DNA from: JBHYGK01 sp051859045
GTDB lineage: Bacteria; Pseudomonadota; Gammaproteobacteria; Xanthomonadales; Xanthomonadaceae
Reading direction: 5' to 3'
DNA length: 64,000 nt
Assembly: GCA_051859045.1 (NCBI GenBank)
Contig: JBHYGK010000001.1
Span: 194,719-258,718 of the forward strand
How positions within the stretch are numbered: the first letter of the stretch is position 1; every line of letters begins with the position of its first letter. The translations under genes and the position numbers were made by a program. Positions 17,587 to 26,836 of the stretch are shown here, piece after piece. The notes beneath the pieces are model-generated. The model was not told where the DNA came from and ran no database searches. It was given only the letters and a program-made list of their open reading frames with translations.

Positions 17587-19149
17587 GTGGAACGGCAGGT
17601 CGGGGCGGGTGCGGATGGCGCGGAGGGCGCGGACGACGCGCGCGTGCGCCGGGTGGTGATCGTCGGCGGCGGCACCGCCGGCTGGATGGCGGCGGCGGCG
17701 CTGTCGAAGCTGCTGCCGCGCGAGGTGGCCATCACGCTGGTGGAGAGCGAGGAGATCGGCACCGTCGGCGTCGGCGAGGCCACGATCCCGCAGATCCGCC
17801 TGTTCAACGCCACCCTCGGGATCAACGAGGACGACTTCATCCGCGCCACCCAGGGCAGCTTCAAGCTGGGCATCGAGTTCGTGGACTGGACCCGCAAGGG
17901 CCACCGCTACATGCACGCCTTCGGCGCCGTGGGCGGCCGCGACCTGGGCCTGGTGCCCTTCCACCACTACTGGGCGCGGCTGCACGCGCGCGGCGAGGCG
18001 GGGCCGCTGGACGACTACACCTTCAACGCCGTGGCCGGCTGGGCCGGCAAGTTCCTGCGCGGCGCGCCGAACATGCCCAACTCGCCGCTGGAGAACGTGC
18101 AGCACGCGTTCCACTTCGACGCCGGCCTGTACGCGCGCTTCCTGCGCGGCCACGCCGAGGCGCGCGGCGTCAGCCGGCTCGAGGGCCGGGTGGTGGACGT
18201 GGGCCTGCGCGGCGACGACGGCTTCGTGGCCAGCGTCACGATGGACGGCGGCCGCGTGGTCGAGGGCGACCTGTTCATCGACTGCTCGGGCTTCCGCGGC
18301 CTGCTGATCGAGCAGGCGCTGCACACCGGCTACGAGGACTGGAGCCGCTGGCTGCCGGCCAACCGCGCGCTGGCCGTGCCCTGCGCCTTGGCCTCGCCGC
18401 TGACGCCCTACACCCGCTCCACCGCGCGCGAGGCCGGCTGGCAGTGGCGGATCCCGCTGCAGCACCGCACCGGCAACGGCTACGTGTACTGCAGCGACTT
18501 CATCAGCGACGACGAGGCCGCGGCGACGCTGCTGGCGAACCTCGACGGCGAGGCGCTGGCCGACCCGCGGCCGCTGCGCTTCACCACCGGCATGCGCAGG
18601 AAGTTCTGGCACCGCAACGTCGTGGCCGTCGGCCTGGCCAGCGGCTTCATGGAGCCGCTGGAGAGCACGTCGATCCACTTCATCCAGTCGAGCATCGCCA
18701 AGCTGGTGCAGTTCTTCCCCGACCGCCGCTGCGATAGCGCGCTGGTGGACGCCTACAACCGCGCCACGCAGTTCGAGTTCGAGCGCAGCCGCGACTTCCT
18801 GGTGCTGCACTACACCGCCACCGAGCGCGACGACACGCCATTCTGGCGCCACTGCCGCGCGATCGAGCGGCCGGCCACGCTGGCCGCGAAGGTGGCGCTG
18901 TTCGAGGCCGCCGGCCGGATCGTGCGCGAGGGCGAGGAGCTGTTCACCGAGCACAGCTGGCTGCAGGTGTTCGCCGGCCAGGGCGTGCTGCCGCGGGCCT
19001 GGCATCCGGTGGCGGAGGCGCTGCCGCTGGAGGAGGCGCGGCGCATGCTCGACGGCCTCAAGGGCCTGTTCCAGCGCTCGGCGGCGGTGATGCCGACGCA
19101 CGAGCAGTTCATCGCGAAGATCCGCGAGGCGGGGGCGGCGGCGGCCTGA
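17587..19149 (+). CDS. Tryptophan-halogenase-family flavoprotein
   Basis: A 520-residue protein from a GTG at 17587, ten bases after GGGGAG; the open frame upstream is rejected because the FAD-binding motif begins at residue 23. It shows VVIVGGGTAGW (GxGxxG, 27-32), EATIPQI, K93 in GSFKLGIEF (the position of the halogenase active-site Lys) and WQWRIP at 285-290, the WxWxIP motif that excludes monooxygenase activity. Proteins of this family are common in TonB-receptor/sugar loci of Caulobacter and xanthomonads, where substrates are unknown, so indole halogenation should not be assumed. Its 3' end overlaps the convergent esterase by 41 bases. Confidence 0.88.
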   Translation: MERQVGAGADGAEGADDARVRRVVIVGGGTAGWMAAAALSKLLPREVAITLVESEEIGTVGVGEATIPQIRLFNATLGINEDDFIRATQGSFKLGIEFVDWTRKGHRYMHAFGAVGGRDLGLVPFHHYWARLHARGEAGPLDDYTFNAVAGWAGKFLRGAPNMPNSPLENVQHAFHFDAGLYARFLRGHAEARGVSRLEGRVVDVGLRGDDGFVASVTMDGGRVVEGDLFIDCSGFRGLLIEQALHTGYEDWSRWLPANRALAVPCALASPLTPYTRSTAREAGWQWRIPLQHRTGNGYVYCSDFISDDEAAATLLANLDGEALADPRPLRFTTGMRRKFWHRNVVAVGLASGFMEPLESTSIHFIQSSIAKLVQFFPDRRCDSALVDAYNRATQFEFERSRDFLVLHYTATERDDTPFWRHCRAIERPATLAAKVALFEAAGRIVREGEELFTEHSWLQVFAGQGVLPRAWHPVAEALPLEEARRMLDGLKGLFQRSAAVMPTHEQFIAKIREAGAAAA

Positions 19150-20230
19150 GCCCGGCGCCGTCGCCGCTCGCCACCTCGTCGCCGGCCGCGGCGGCGCGCG
19201 GCGGCAGCAGGAACGCGACCACCTCCGGCAGCCGCGCGGCCCAGGCGGCCTCGCTGTGGTCGGTGCCGGGATACACCGTGGTCCGCCACGCCGGCGCCGA
19301 CCAGCCGCGCGCGCGCAGCACGGCGTCGGCGCGCGCCTGCAGCGGGCCGTAGGCCGCGTCCAGCGTGCCGTTGCCGTGGTCCATCCACAGCCGGTGCGCG
19401 CCGGTCGGGGGCAGCGTGGCGTCGAACCAGGCCAGCAGCGCGTCGGACGCCACCGCGACGTCGTCGCCGAACACGCCCGGCCAGTGCGTGGACAGCGCGC
19501 CGATCGCGCCGAAGGCGTCGGGATGCCGCGCCAGCATCGCCAGCGAGGCCAGGCCGCCCATGCTCGAGCCCGCGATCGCGGTGTCGTCCGGCCCCGGCGC
19601 GGTGGCGTAGCGCGCGTCGATGGCGGGCTTGAGCGCGCGCGCGATCCAGTCGAGGTAGGCGTCGTTGCGCGGCGCGCCGACGAACAGCGGCGCGTCGCCG
19701 CGGCCCAGCGCCAGCACCCTGGCGCGGTCGGCGTCGGCGAGCGCGGCGAGGCCGCCGGCCGGGTAGTACTCGCTGTGCCGCGATGGGCCGGCATTCGGGA
19801 TCGCGACCACCAGGAAGGGGCGCGCGCGGCCCTCGGCGATGACCCGGGCGGCGGCGGCGTCCACCTCCCAGGCCTGGCGGTTCCAGGTGGTGGCGGGGTC
19901 GAACAGCATCTGGCCGTCGTGCATGTACAGCACGGCGTAGGGCGCCTGCGCGGGATAGCCGGGCGGCAGCCAGACCTCGACCGGGCGCACGAGGGCGGGC
20001 GGGCCCGGCAGGTCGTCGAGGCGCTCGAGGCGGCCGTGGGTGACCGCGGGCCGCGGCGCCTGGGCCGCCTGCGGGACATCGACGGGGCCGGCGGCCAGCG
20101 CCGGCGGCGCGCCCGCCGCGCCGAGCGCGAGCGCCAGCGCGGCCGCGGCCGCGTGCACGGCGCGGGCCGCGCGGCGGGTGCCGGGGAGCCGCGCGTCGCG
20201 CGCGGGGCTTCGGGTAGGCTGCGTCGCCAT
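19109..20230 (-). CDS. Secreted alpha/beta-hydrolase esterase (Fes/IroE type)
   Basis: A 373-residue protein with strong ribosome site (AGGAGGAAC) before the ATG at 20230 and a signal peptide ending near ALALALGAAGAPPALAAG. The body matches the esterase D/enterochelin-esterase-like family: VEVWLPPGY, AVLYMHDGQMLFD, FLVVAIPNAG, nucleophile Ser in AGSSMGGLASL, and the catalytic His in YPGTDHSEAAW. Such enzymes occur in maltodextrin and xyloglucan loci of this group, where a carbohydrate-ester or siderophore substrate is unproven. A Pro-rich tail runs into the 3' end of the halogenase gene. It is divergent from the DUF6445 gene across 42 bp. Confidence 0.85.
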   Translation of the reverse strand: MATQPTRSPARDARLPGTRRAARAVHAAAAALALALGAAGAPPALAAGPVDVPQAAQAPRPAVTHGRLERLDDLPGPPALVRPVEVWLPPGYPAQAPYAVLYMHDGQMLFDPATTWNRQAWEVDAAAARVIAEGRARPFLVVAIPNAGPSRHSEYYPAGGLAALADADRARVLALGRGDAPLFVGAPRNDAYLDWIARALKPAIDARYATAPGPDDTAIAGSSMGGLASLAMLARHPDAFGAIGALSTHWPGVFGDDVAVASDALLAWFDATLPPTGAHRLWMDHGNGTLDAAYGPLQARADAVLRARGWSAPAWRTTVYPGTDHSEAAWAARLPEVVAFLLPPRAAAAGDEVASGDGAGLRPPPPPPRGSSR

Positions 20231-20272
20231 CGTTCCTCCTTCGTTCATCGCGACCGCCCCGGGGCCCGCCGC

Positions 20273-20980
20273 ATGTTCCATCCACGCCCCGCCGTCCACG
20301 CGCGGCCGCTGCCCGACGGCCAGGCCTGCCTGGTCATCGACGGCGTGCTCGCGCGGCCCGAGGCCTGGGTGGCCCAGGCCGAGGCGCACCGCGCGCGCTT
20401 CGAGGAGCTGCCGGGCAACGCCTACCCGGGCCCCGAGCTGCGCCTGCCGGCCGACGTCACCGCGCCGCTGGAGCAGTACTTCGCCGCGCACGCCCGCAGC
20501 GCGCTGGGCCTGCGGCGCACGCTCGAGGCCTACAGCCGGCTCTCGCTGGCCACCTGGCCGGTCGAGCGCCTGCAGCCGCGGCAATGGATCTGCCACCGCG
20601 ACCGGCTGGCGCGCGATCCCGCACACGGCGTCGCGGCCTCGGTGCTGTACCTGTTCGAGGACGCCTCGCTGGGCGGCACGGCGTTCTACCGCCCGCGCGT
20701 GGACGACCCGACGATCGCCCGGCTGGTGCATGACTCCGGCGCGCTGTCGCCGGAGGCCTTCCAGGCCCGCTACGGCATCGCGCCCGGCTACCTCGCCGGC
20801 AGCAACGCCTGGTTCGAGTGCGTCGAGGTGGTGGAGCCGCGCTTCAACCGGCTCATCCTCTACCGCGGCGAGGTGTTCCACTCCGCCCACATCACCCGGC
20901 CCGAGGCGCTGCTCGACGATCCGCGGCGCGGGCGGCTGACGCTCAACGGCTTCTTCACCTGCACCCGGCGGCTGGGCTGA
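20273..20980 (+). CDS. DUF6445-family protein, 2OG-Fe(II)-oxygenase-like
   Basis: A 235-residue protein without signal peptide. A possible iron triad is visible as H108-R-D110 (ICHRDRL) and H203 or H206 (GEVFHSAHI), with R221 in RLTLNGFF placed to bind 2-oxoglutarate. This fits the prolyl-hydroxylase-like fold seen for DUF6445, but that reading is mine. Homologues occur beside tryptophan-halogenase-like genes in TonB loci. It is divergent from the esterase and convergent, 14 bp apart, with the amylase. Substrate unknown. Confidence 0.75.
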   Translation: MFHPRPAVHARPLPDGQACLVIDGVLARPEAWVAQAEAHRARFEELPGNAYPGPELRLPADVTAPLEQYFAAHARSALGLRRTLEAYSRLSLATWPVERLQPRQWICHRDRLARDPAHGVAASVLYLFEDASLGGTAFYRPRVDDPTIARLVHDSGALSPEAFQARYGIAPGYLAGSNAWFECVEVVEPRFNRLILYRGEVFHSAHITRPEALLDDPRRGRLTLNGFFTCTRRLG

Positions 20981-20994
20981 GCCCGGCGCGGCGC

Positions 20995-23706
20995 TCACTC
21001 CGCGGCCTCCCCGCGCAGCGCGGCGGCCGGGATCTCGATCGTCATCGCGTCCATCACCCGCGGGTCGACCGCGCCGTCGCCGCCGCCGAACGCATGCGCG
21101 CCGGCCTCCGCGCGCAGCGGGCGGTAGACGCCGTCGTAGTCCCAGGTGGTGACGTGCAGGCGCAGCGGGCGCACGCCGTCGTGGCCGCGCAGCAGCGCGC
21201 CGGGCAGCACCAGCCGCACGGTGGCCGCGGCCGGGTCGGCGGAGACGGCCACGCCGTGCGCGGCGGGCGCGCCCTCGTGGGCCGCATCGGCGCCGTCGCT
21301 CGAGGTCAGGGCCTGGCTCCATCCGTGCGTGCGCAGCCGCCAGTGCCAGCGCATCGCGTCCGGCAGCGTGGCGTTCTGCAGCGGCATCACCGTCGCGCCA
21401 CCGTCGCGGCCCGGCACCTCGAGGTAGGCGGTGAAGGCCACATGGTCGAAGCCGTTGGCCGGGCTCCAGGCCCGGCTGATCGCGGGCATGCGCAGCTCGA
21501 CGCGCAGCGCGCGCCCGGCGGCCGCCACCTCGGCGCCGAGCAGGTCGGCGGGGCGGTCGATGCGCCAGCGCGAGCCGGTGGGGTAGGTGTAGCGGCCCCC
21601 GGGGCCGTGGTCGTCGCCGGCGGGGTCGGTGGCGCGGGCCACCACGCGCCAGGCCCGCGCGACGCGGAAGGCGAGCGGCGCCGAGGCGCGGCCGCTGGCG
21701 GGGTCGCGCACCAGCACGCGGTGCGCGATCGCGGGGTCGGCCATCTCGCCGGTGTCGAGCGTCGCCTGCCAGTGGCCGTCGGCGCCGGCGATCACCTCCG
21801 GCGCCCCGCCGAGCGCATCGTCGACGACCAGCTGCAGCCGCGTCCCCGGCGCGGCGCGGCCCGCCAGCACCGCGTCCCCGGCCAGCACCGGCACGCCGTC
21901 GGCCGCCGCCGCGTCGCCGGGCGCCGGGGCGTCGCGGAGCGCGATCGTGGGCGCCTCGCCCGGGCTCGCGGCCCCGGGCGCGTCCGCCGCCGCGCCCTCC
22001 GGCGCCAGCACCAGCCCCGCGCGCGGCGGCAGCGCCAGCAGCAGCCGGCCGCCGGCGCCGACGCGCGCTTCGGCGGCGGCCGCCGCATCGGCGTCCTCGT
22101 CGATCGCGAACAGCACGCGCAGGCGGGTGCCCGCGGCCAGCCCGGTGTCGGCGATGTCGAGCAGCGCCGGGGCGTCGGCGGTGTTCATCGCGACCAGCCG
22201 CGCGTCGCCGTCGTGGTCCATCCGCCAGGCCACCGGGCCCGCGCCGGCCGCGTTCGCCGCCAGCACGGTCGCCGCGCCGCGCCGCAGCGCCGGCTCGGCG
22301 TGGCGCAGCGCCGTGGCGCGCGCGATGTAGCGGTACAGCGGCGCATCGGCGTCGAAGCGGTCGGCGCCGCCGCTGCCCCAGCCGCCGGCGAACATCGCCG
22401 GGCGGCGCTCGCGCAGGCCCTGCTCGGTGCCGTAGTAGAGGACCGGGATGCCGGGCAGCGCCATCAGCGCCAGCAGCCCCTGGCGCAGGCCGGCCTCGCT
22501 GCCGCCGGCGAGGAAGCGGTCGACGTCGTGGTTGTCGAGGAAGCTCGGCATCCGGTGCAGGTCCGGGTGCAGGGCCTGCATCGAGGCGATCCGGTGGGCG
22601 AGGGTGGCGGTGGGACGCCCGCGCGCGAACACCTCGTCCAGCGCGCCGTAGAGCGGGAAGTTGATCATCCCCGGCAGCACCCGCGTGCCGTCCGGGCGGC
22701 GCATGTAGCCCTCGATGCGGCGCGCGTTGGCGTCCTCGCCGGCGCGGTCGAGGCCGAAGCCCTCGCCGAAGACGTGGAAGTCCGCGCGCCCGGTGGCCGC
22801 GGCCGCGGCGGCCATGCCCGGCGCGTCGGCATCGGTGGCGTGCACGAAGTCGGCCAGGTCGTCGTGGCCGACGTAGAACGCGGTGTCGACCCGGAACGCG
22901 TCCACGCCCACCTCGCGGATCCAGTGCGCGTAGGCCCGCCGCAGCGCCTCGCGCACCAGCGGGTTGGCGGTGTCGAGGTCGTCGAGCCCGGCCATCTGGC
23001 CGGTGGCCTCCTGCACCGGGTCGGCGTATTCGGTGATGTCGCGCGTCCAGTGGTAGACGCCGGCGGCGCGCTGCGCGGGATCGCGCGGGTCATTGAGCGA
23101 GAACGGCCAGGCCGTGATCGCGGCCGGCGACTGCCCGGCGTGGCGCACGTAGCCGGCGGCCGGGTCGGCCGGGTCGTGGCCCTCGCCGTAGGCGAAGTAG
23201 TTGCCCACGTGGTTGAGCACCACGTCCTGCACCAGGTACATGCCGCGGCCGTGCAGCCCGCGGGACAGCGCGCGGTAGTCCTCGAGCGACCCGACGTGCG
23301 GGTCCACCGCGGCGAAGTCGGTGGCCCAGTAGCCGTGGTAGCCGCCGTAGCGCACCTGCGCGTCCCACCACTGGTGGGCCACCGGCGGGGTGATCCAGAC
23401 GGCGGTGGCGCCGAGGCCGCGGATGTAGTCCAGCCGGCGGGCGACGCCGGCCAGGTCGCCGCCGCTGTAGCGGGCGGGGTCGCGCGGGTCGAACTCGCCG
23501 GCGCCCTGGTCGTTGTTGCGCGGGTCGCCGTCGTCGAAGCGGTCGGTCAGCACGAAGTAGACGACCTGGTCGCGCCAGTCGGGCGAGGGCACGTGCAAGG
23601 GCCCGTTGTCTACCGGTGACATCGCGCCCGCGGCGGCGCCGGGGGCGGCCTGCGCCGCGAGCGCGAGCCCCAGCGCGAGCGCGGTCCAGCGGGATGTCGG
23701 CGGCAT
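20995..23706 (-). CDS. Secreted alpha-amylase/glucan hydrolase (GH13) with glucodextranase-type C-terminal domain
   Basis: A 903-residue protein with signal peptide (WTALALGLALAAQAAPGAAAG). The GH13 domain shows VVYFVLTDRFDDGDPRNN, QDVVLNHVGN, GVDAFRVDTAF (nucleophile D274), HVFGEGFGL (acid/base E315) and SFLDNHDVDR. A beta domain follows near residues 560-600, then a Pro/Ala-rich linker. The roughly 250-residue C-terminal module (TDPAGDDHGPGGRYTYPTG, FDHVAFTAYLEVPG, VTTWDYDGVYRPL) resembles the glucodextranase C-terminal binding module. It likely hydrolyses starch or dextrin outside the inner membrane. It diverges from the TonB receptor across 256 bp that hold operator copy 3. Confidence 0.9.
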   Translation of the reverse strand: MPPTSRWTALALGLALAAQAAPGAAAGAMSPVDNGPLHVPSPDWRDQVVYFVLTDRFDDGDPRNNDQGAGEFDPRDPARYSGGDLAGVARRLDYIRGLGATAVWITPPVAHQWWDAQVRYGGYHGYWATDFAAVDPHVGSLEDYRALSRGLHGRGMYLVQDVVLNHVGNYFAYGEGHDPADPAAGYVRHAGQSPAAITAWPFSLNDPRDPAQRAAGVYHWTRDITEYADPVQEATGQMAGLDDLDTANPLVREALRRAYAHWIREVGVDAFRVDTAFYVGHDDLADFVHATDADAPGMAAAAAATGRADFHVFGEGFGLDRAGEDANARRIEGYMRRPDGTRVLPGMINFPLYGALDEVFARGRPTATLAHRIASMQALHPDLHRMPSFLDNHDVDRFLAGGSEAGLRQGLLALMALPGIPVLYYGTEQGLRERRPAMFAGGWGSGGADRFDADAPLYRYIARATALRHAEPALRRGAATVLAANAAGAGPVAWRMDHDGDARLVAMNTADAPALLDIADTGLAAGTRLRVLFAIDEDADAAAAAEARVGAGGRLLLALPPRAGLVLAPEGAAADAPGAASPGEAPTIALRDAPAPGDAAAADGVPVLAGDAVLAGRAAPGTRLQLVVDDALGGAPEVIAGADGHWQATLDTGEMADPAIAHRVLVRDPASGRASAPLAFRVARAWRVVARATDPAGDDHGPGGRYTYPTGSRWRIDRPADLLGAEVAAAGRALRVELRMPAISRAWSPANGFDHVAFTAYLEVPGRDGGATVMPLQNATLPDAMRWHWRLRTHGWSQALTSSDGADAAHEGAPAAHGVAVSADPAAATVRLVLPGALLRGHDGVRPLRLHVTTWDYDGVYRPLRAEAGAHAFGGGDGAVDPRVMDAMTIEIPAAALRGEAAE

Positions 23707-23810
23707 CGGGGAAGACCTCGTCGGCGGTGCGCGGCGCGTGCCCTTCACGTCCCCGAACGGGGATGCCGCGTGAAGCACGAGTCTCTGACGCGTTCCACCC
23801 AAAGTCGGCC

Positions 23811-23824
23811 TGAATACGTATGCA
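23811..23824 (+). promoter_or_regulatory. Predicted LacI-family operator, copy 3 (TonB receptor/amylase divergon)
   Basis: Reads TGAATACGTATGCA on the plus strand, facing the TonB receptor whose start is 138 bp downstream. A -10-like TACCAT lies at 23853-23858, twenty-eight bases past the site. No recognisable -35 occupies the expected position. The same site could also affect the divergent amylase, for which I see no clear -10. Confidence 0.78.
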
Positions 23825-23962
23825 GACCCGCGCCGCGCAAAGGGGCCGGGGCTACCATCCCGCCACCTTGGAGATCGGGGATCCCCAAGTGCCTCTGGCC
23901 CGTCGGCCGCAGCCGCGGTCGGGCCAGCACAAAAATTCCATACGAGTTTCGCAGGAGGGGAG

Positions 23963-26695
23963 ATGTTGCAACTCAAGCGCAATCTGCTGTGCGTGGCGCT
24001 GGCGTCCGCGATCATGTCGGTCGCCACCCATGCCGCCGCCCAGGACGCCGCCCAGGCCTCCGCCGCCCAGGCCGAGGAGACCGCCGAGCAGCGCGCGGCC
24101 CGCGAGGCCGCCGAAGCCGAGGCCCAGGACCTCGACGCGGTCCGGGTCACCGGCATCCGCGCCGGCATCGAGGGCGCGATCACGCTCAAGCAGGAGTCCA
24201 CCTCCATCGTCGAGGCGATCTCCGCCGAAGACCTGGGCAAGCTCCCCGACGTCTCCATCGCCGACTCGCTCGCGCGCCTGCCGGGCCTCGCCGCCCAGCG
24301 CGTCAACGGCCGCGCTTCGACGATCTCCATCCGCGGCTTCGCCGGCGACTACGGCACGACGACCCTCAACGGCCGCGAGCAGGTCTCGGTGGGCGACAAC
24401 CGAGGCGTCGAGTTCGACCAGTTCCCCTCCGAGCTGATCAACCAGGTGCTGGTCTACAAGACCCCCGAGGCCTCGCTGGTCGGCCAGGGCCTGTCGGGCA
24501 CCGTCGACCTGCGCACCGTGCGCCCGCTCAGCTACAACGAGCGCGTGATGGCGGTGAACGTGCGCGCCGAGAACAACTCCCTCGGCGAGCTCAACGCCGA
24601 CTCCAGCGAGTTCGGCAGCCGCGTCAGCGCCTACTACATCGACCAGTTCCTCGACGACCGCCTCGGCGTCGCGCTGGGCTACGCCCGCCTCGACTCGCCC
24701 GGCCAGGCCGGCCGCTGGGAGGCCTGGGGCTATCCCAACGACAACGCGGGCTCGCCGGGCAACTTCGTGCTCGGCGGCAGCAAGTCGCTGGCGTCCTCGC
24801 GCGACAACCTGCGCCAGGGCCTGATGGGCGTGTTCGAGTTCGCCGCCACCGACACCTACACCACCACCCTCGACCTGTACTACTCGAAGTTCGAGAACAC
24901 CGAGACCACCCGCTTCCTCGAGACCGGCCTCGGCTGGTCGGGCGCCACGCTGAGCAACCCGGTCGTGCGCGACGGCGTCGTGGTGGCGGGCACCTTCACC
25001 GGCGTCCGCCCGGTGCTGCGCAACGACCTCAACGAGGGCGAGGACACGCTGTTCGCGATCGGCTGGAACAACCAGTGGGAGATCGCGGAGGGCACGATGC
25101 TGGAGTTCGACGTCAGCCACTCCAGCGCCGATCGCCGCCAGAGCCTGCTCGAGACCTACGCGGGTACCCGCGCCGGGGTCACCGACACCGTGAACTTCAC
25201 CCTCGACCCGAACGGCGCGCCGAACCTCGACTTCGGCCTCGACTACACCGACCCGAACCTGATCGTGCTGACCGATCCCGGCGGCTGGGGCCAGAACGGC
25301 TACATCAAGACCCCGGAGGTCGAGGACACCCTGACCTCGTTCCGCCTGGGCCTGGAGCAGAGCTTCGTCGACGGCGCGTTCTCGAGCATCGAGGCCGGCG
25401 TGAACTACGCCGACCGCGAGAAGTCGCGCCGCGTGCCGGAGGCCTTCCTCGACCTGATCGGCGGCCCCGAGGTCTCGATCCCGGCCAGCTTCCTGCGCAA
25501 CCCGACCAACCTCTCGTTCACCGGCATCCCGGGCACCATCGCCTACGACATCAACGGCGTGCTGGCCCAGTTCTACACGCTGCGCGACAACATCAACGCC
25601 GACATCGTCAACAAGCAGTGGACGGTGAACGAGTCGATGATCACCACCTACGCCCAGGCCAACCTCGACACCGAGTGGTTCTCGGTGCCGGTGCGCGGCA
25701 ACCTCGGCGTGCAGGCGGTCACCGTCGACCAGTCCTCGGACGGCTTCTCGGTGGTGCAGGGCAACGCGGCCAACGCCGTGCCCTTCCGCGGCCAGTCGAA
25801 CTACACCGACGTGCTGCCGAGCATGAACCTCGCGTTCACGCTGCCGGCCGACAACGTCGTCCGCGTCGCGCTGGCACGCCAGATGGCGCGCCCGCGCATC
25901 GACCAGATGCGCGCGAACAACAACACCAACCTCGAGTTCTCCGGCCCGAACGCCGGCCGCTGGAGCCGCAGCGGCGGCAACCCCGACCTGCAGCCCTGGC
26001 TGGCGAACGCCGCCGACGTCTCGTGGGAGCGCTACTTCGGTGGCACCCGCGGGTACGTCAGCGCCGCGTACTTCTACAAGGACCTGCGCTCGTACGTGTA
26101 CGAGCAGCAGACCACCTTCGACGCCAGCAACCTCGCCATCCCGGCGGGCTACGCCGGTCCCACCCCGTTCACCACCGGCAATTTCTTCCGGCCGGCCAAC
26201 GGCGAGGGCGGGAAGCTCTACGGCTTCGAGCTGGCGGTGTCGGTGCCCTTCGACCTGTTCCACGACGCGCTGGAAGGCTTCGGCTTCGTGGCCAACCATT
26301 CCGACACCAGCTCGGCGATCCGCCCGACCGGCCCCACGGGCCCGGAAGAGCCGATCCCCGGCCTGTCGGAGCGGGTCACCAACCTCACGCTGTACTTCGA
26401 GCGTGACGGCTACCAGGCCCGCGTCAGCCGCCGCTCCCGCTCCGACTTCGTCGGCGAGATCCAGGCCTTCGGCGCCGACCGCCAGTTCGTGAACATCGAC
26501 GGCGAGGCGGTCATCGACCTCCAGGCCGGCTACACCTTCCAGGAAGGCTCGATGTTCGACGGCGTCTCGGTGCTGCTGCAGGTCAACAACGTCACCGACG
26601 AGCCGTACCGCGCGTACTTCGCCGGCAACGAGCTCACCCGCGGCTACGAGGAATACGGCCGCCAGTACCTGCTCGGCCTGAGCTACAAGTTCTGA
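23963..26695 (+). CDS. TonB-dependent receptor, maltodextrin type
   Basis: A 910-residue outer-membrane receptor with a very strong ribosome site (AGGAGGGGAG). A signal peptide (LCVALASAIMSVATHAAAQ) leads to an Ala/Glu-rich segment. The plug domain follows with the TonB-box-like DLDAVRVTGIRAGIEGAI, PDVSIADSLARLPG and STISIRGFAGDYGTTTLNG. A 22-strand barrel with alternating aromatic strands ends in LLGLSYKF, the C-terminal Phe recognised by BAM. The architecture and neighbours match MalA-type receptors of Caulobacter/Xanthomonas that import maltodextrins. Context: operator copy 3 upstream, MFS transporter and amylase downstream after a terminator. Confidence 0.92.
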   Translation: MLQLKRNLLCVALASAIMSVATHAAAQDAAQASAAQAEETAEQRAAREAAEAEAQDLDAVRVTGIRAGIEGAITLKQESTSIVEAISAEDLGKLPDVSIADSLARLPGLAAQRVNGRASTISIRGFAGDYGTTTLNGREQVSVGDNRGVEFDQFPSELINQVLVYKTPEASLVGQGLSGTVDLRTVRPLSYNERVMAVNVRAENNSLGELNADSSEFGSRVSAYYIDQFLDDRLGVALGYARLDSPGQAGRWEAWGYPNDNAGSPGNFVLGGSKSLASSRDNLRQGLMGVFEFAATDTYTTTLDLYYSKFENTETTRFLETGLGWSGATLSNPVVRDGVVVAGTFTGVRPVLRNDLNEGEDTLFAIGWNNQWEIAEGTMLEFDVSHSSADRRQSLLETYAGTRAGVTDTVNFTLDPNGAPNLDFGLDYTDPNLIVLTDPGGWGQNGYIKTPEVEDTLTSFRLGLEQSFVDGAFSSIEAGVNYADREKSRRVPEAFLDLIGGPEVSIPASFLRNPTNLSFTGIPGTIAYDINGVLAQFYTLRDNINADIVNKQWTVNESMITTYAQANLDTEWFSVPVRGNLGVQAVTVDQSSDGFSVVQGNAANAVPFRGQSNYTDVLPSMNLAFTLPADNVVRVALARQMARPRIDQMRANNNTNLEFSGPNAGRWSRSGGNPDLQPWLANAADVSWERYFGGTRGYVSAAYFYKDLRSYVYEQQTTFDASNLAIPAGYAGPTPFTTGNFFRPANGEGGKLYGFELAVSVPFDLFHDALEGFGFVANHSDTSSAIRPTGPTGPEEPIPGLSERVTNLTLYFERDGYQARVSRRSRSDFVGEIQAFGADRQFVNIDGEAVIDLQAGYTFQEGSMFDGVSVLLQVNNVTDEPYRAYFAGNELTRGYEEYGRQYLLGLSYKF

Positions 26696-26706
26696 TCCAC
26701 CCCTGG

Positions 26707-26741
26707 CCCCCTGCCGGCCCACGCCGGCAGGGGGTTTTTTT
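26707..26741 (+). terminator. Rho-independent terminator after the TonB receptor
   Basis: A perfect 12-bp stem (CCCCCTGCCGGC / GCCGGCAGGGGG) with a CCAC loop is followed by seven T residues. It starts 11 bases after the receptor stop and separates it from the MFS gene, allowing higher expression of the receptor than of the transporter. Confidence 0.93.
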
Positions 26742-26836
26742 GCCTGCATCCGGCCGCGCGCCGGCCGCGTCCGCGCTACCGTGGCCTGCGCCGGCCCCCG
26801 CCGGGTCGCCTCCGCCATCGCCATGAAGGACCCCGC

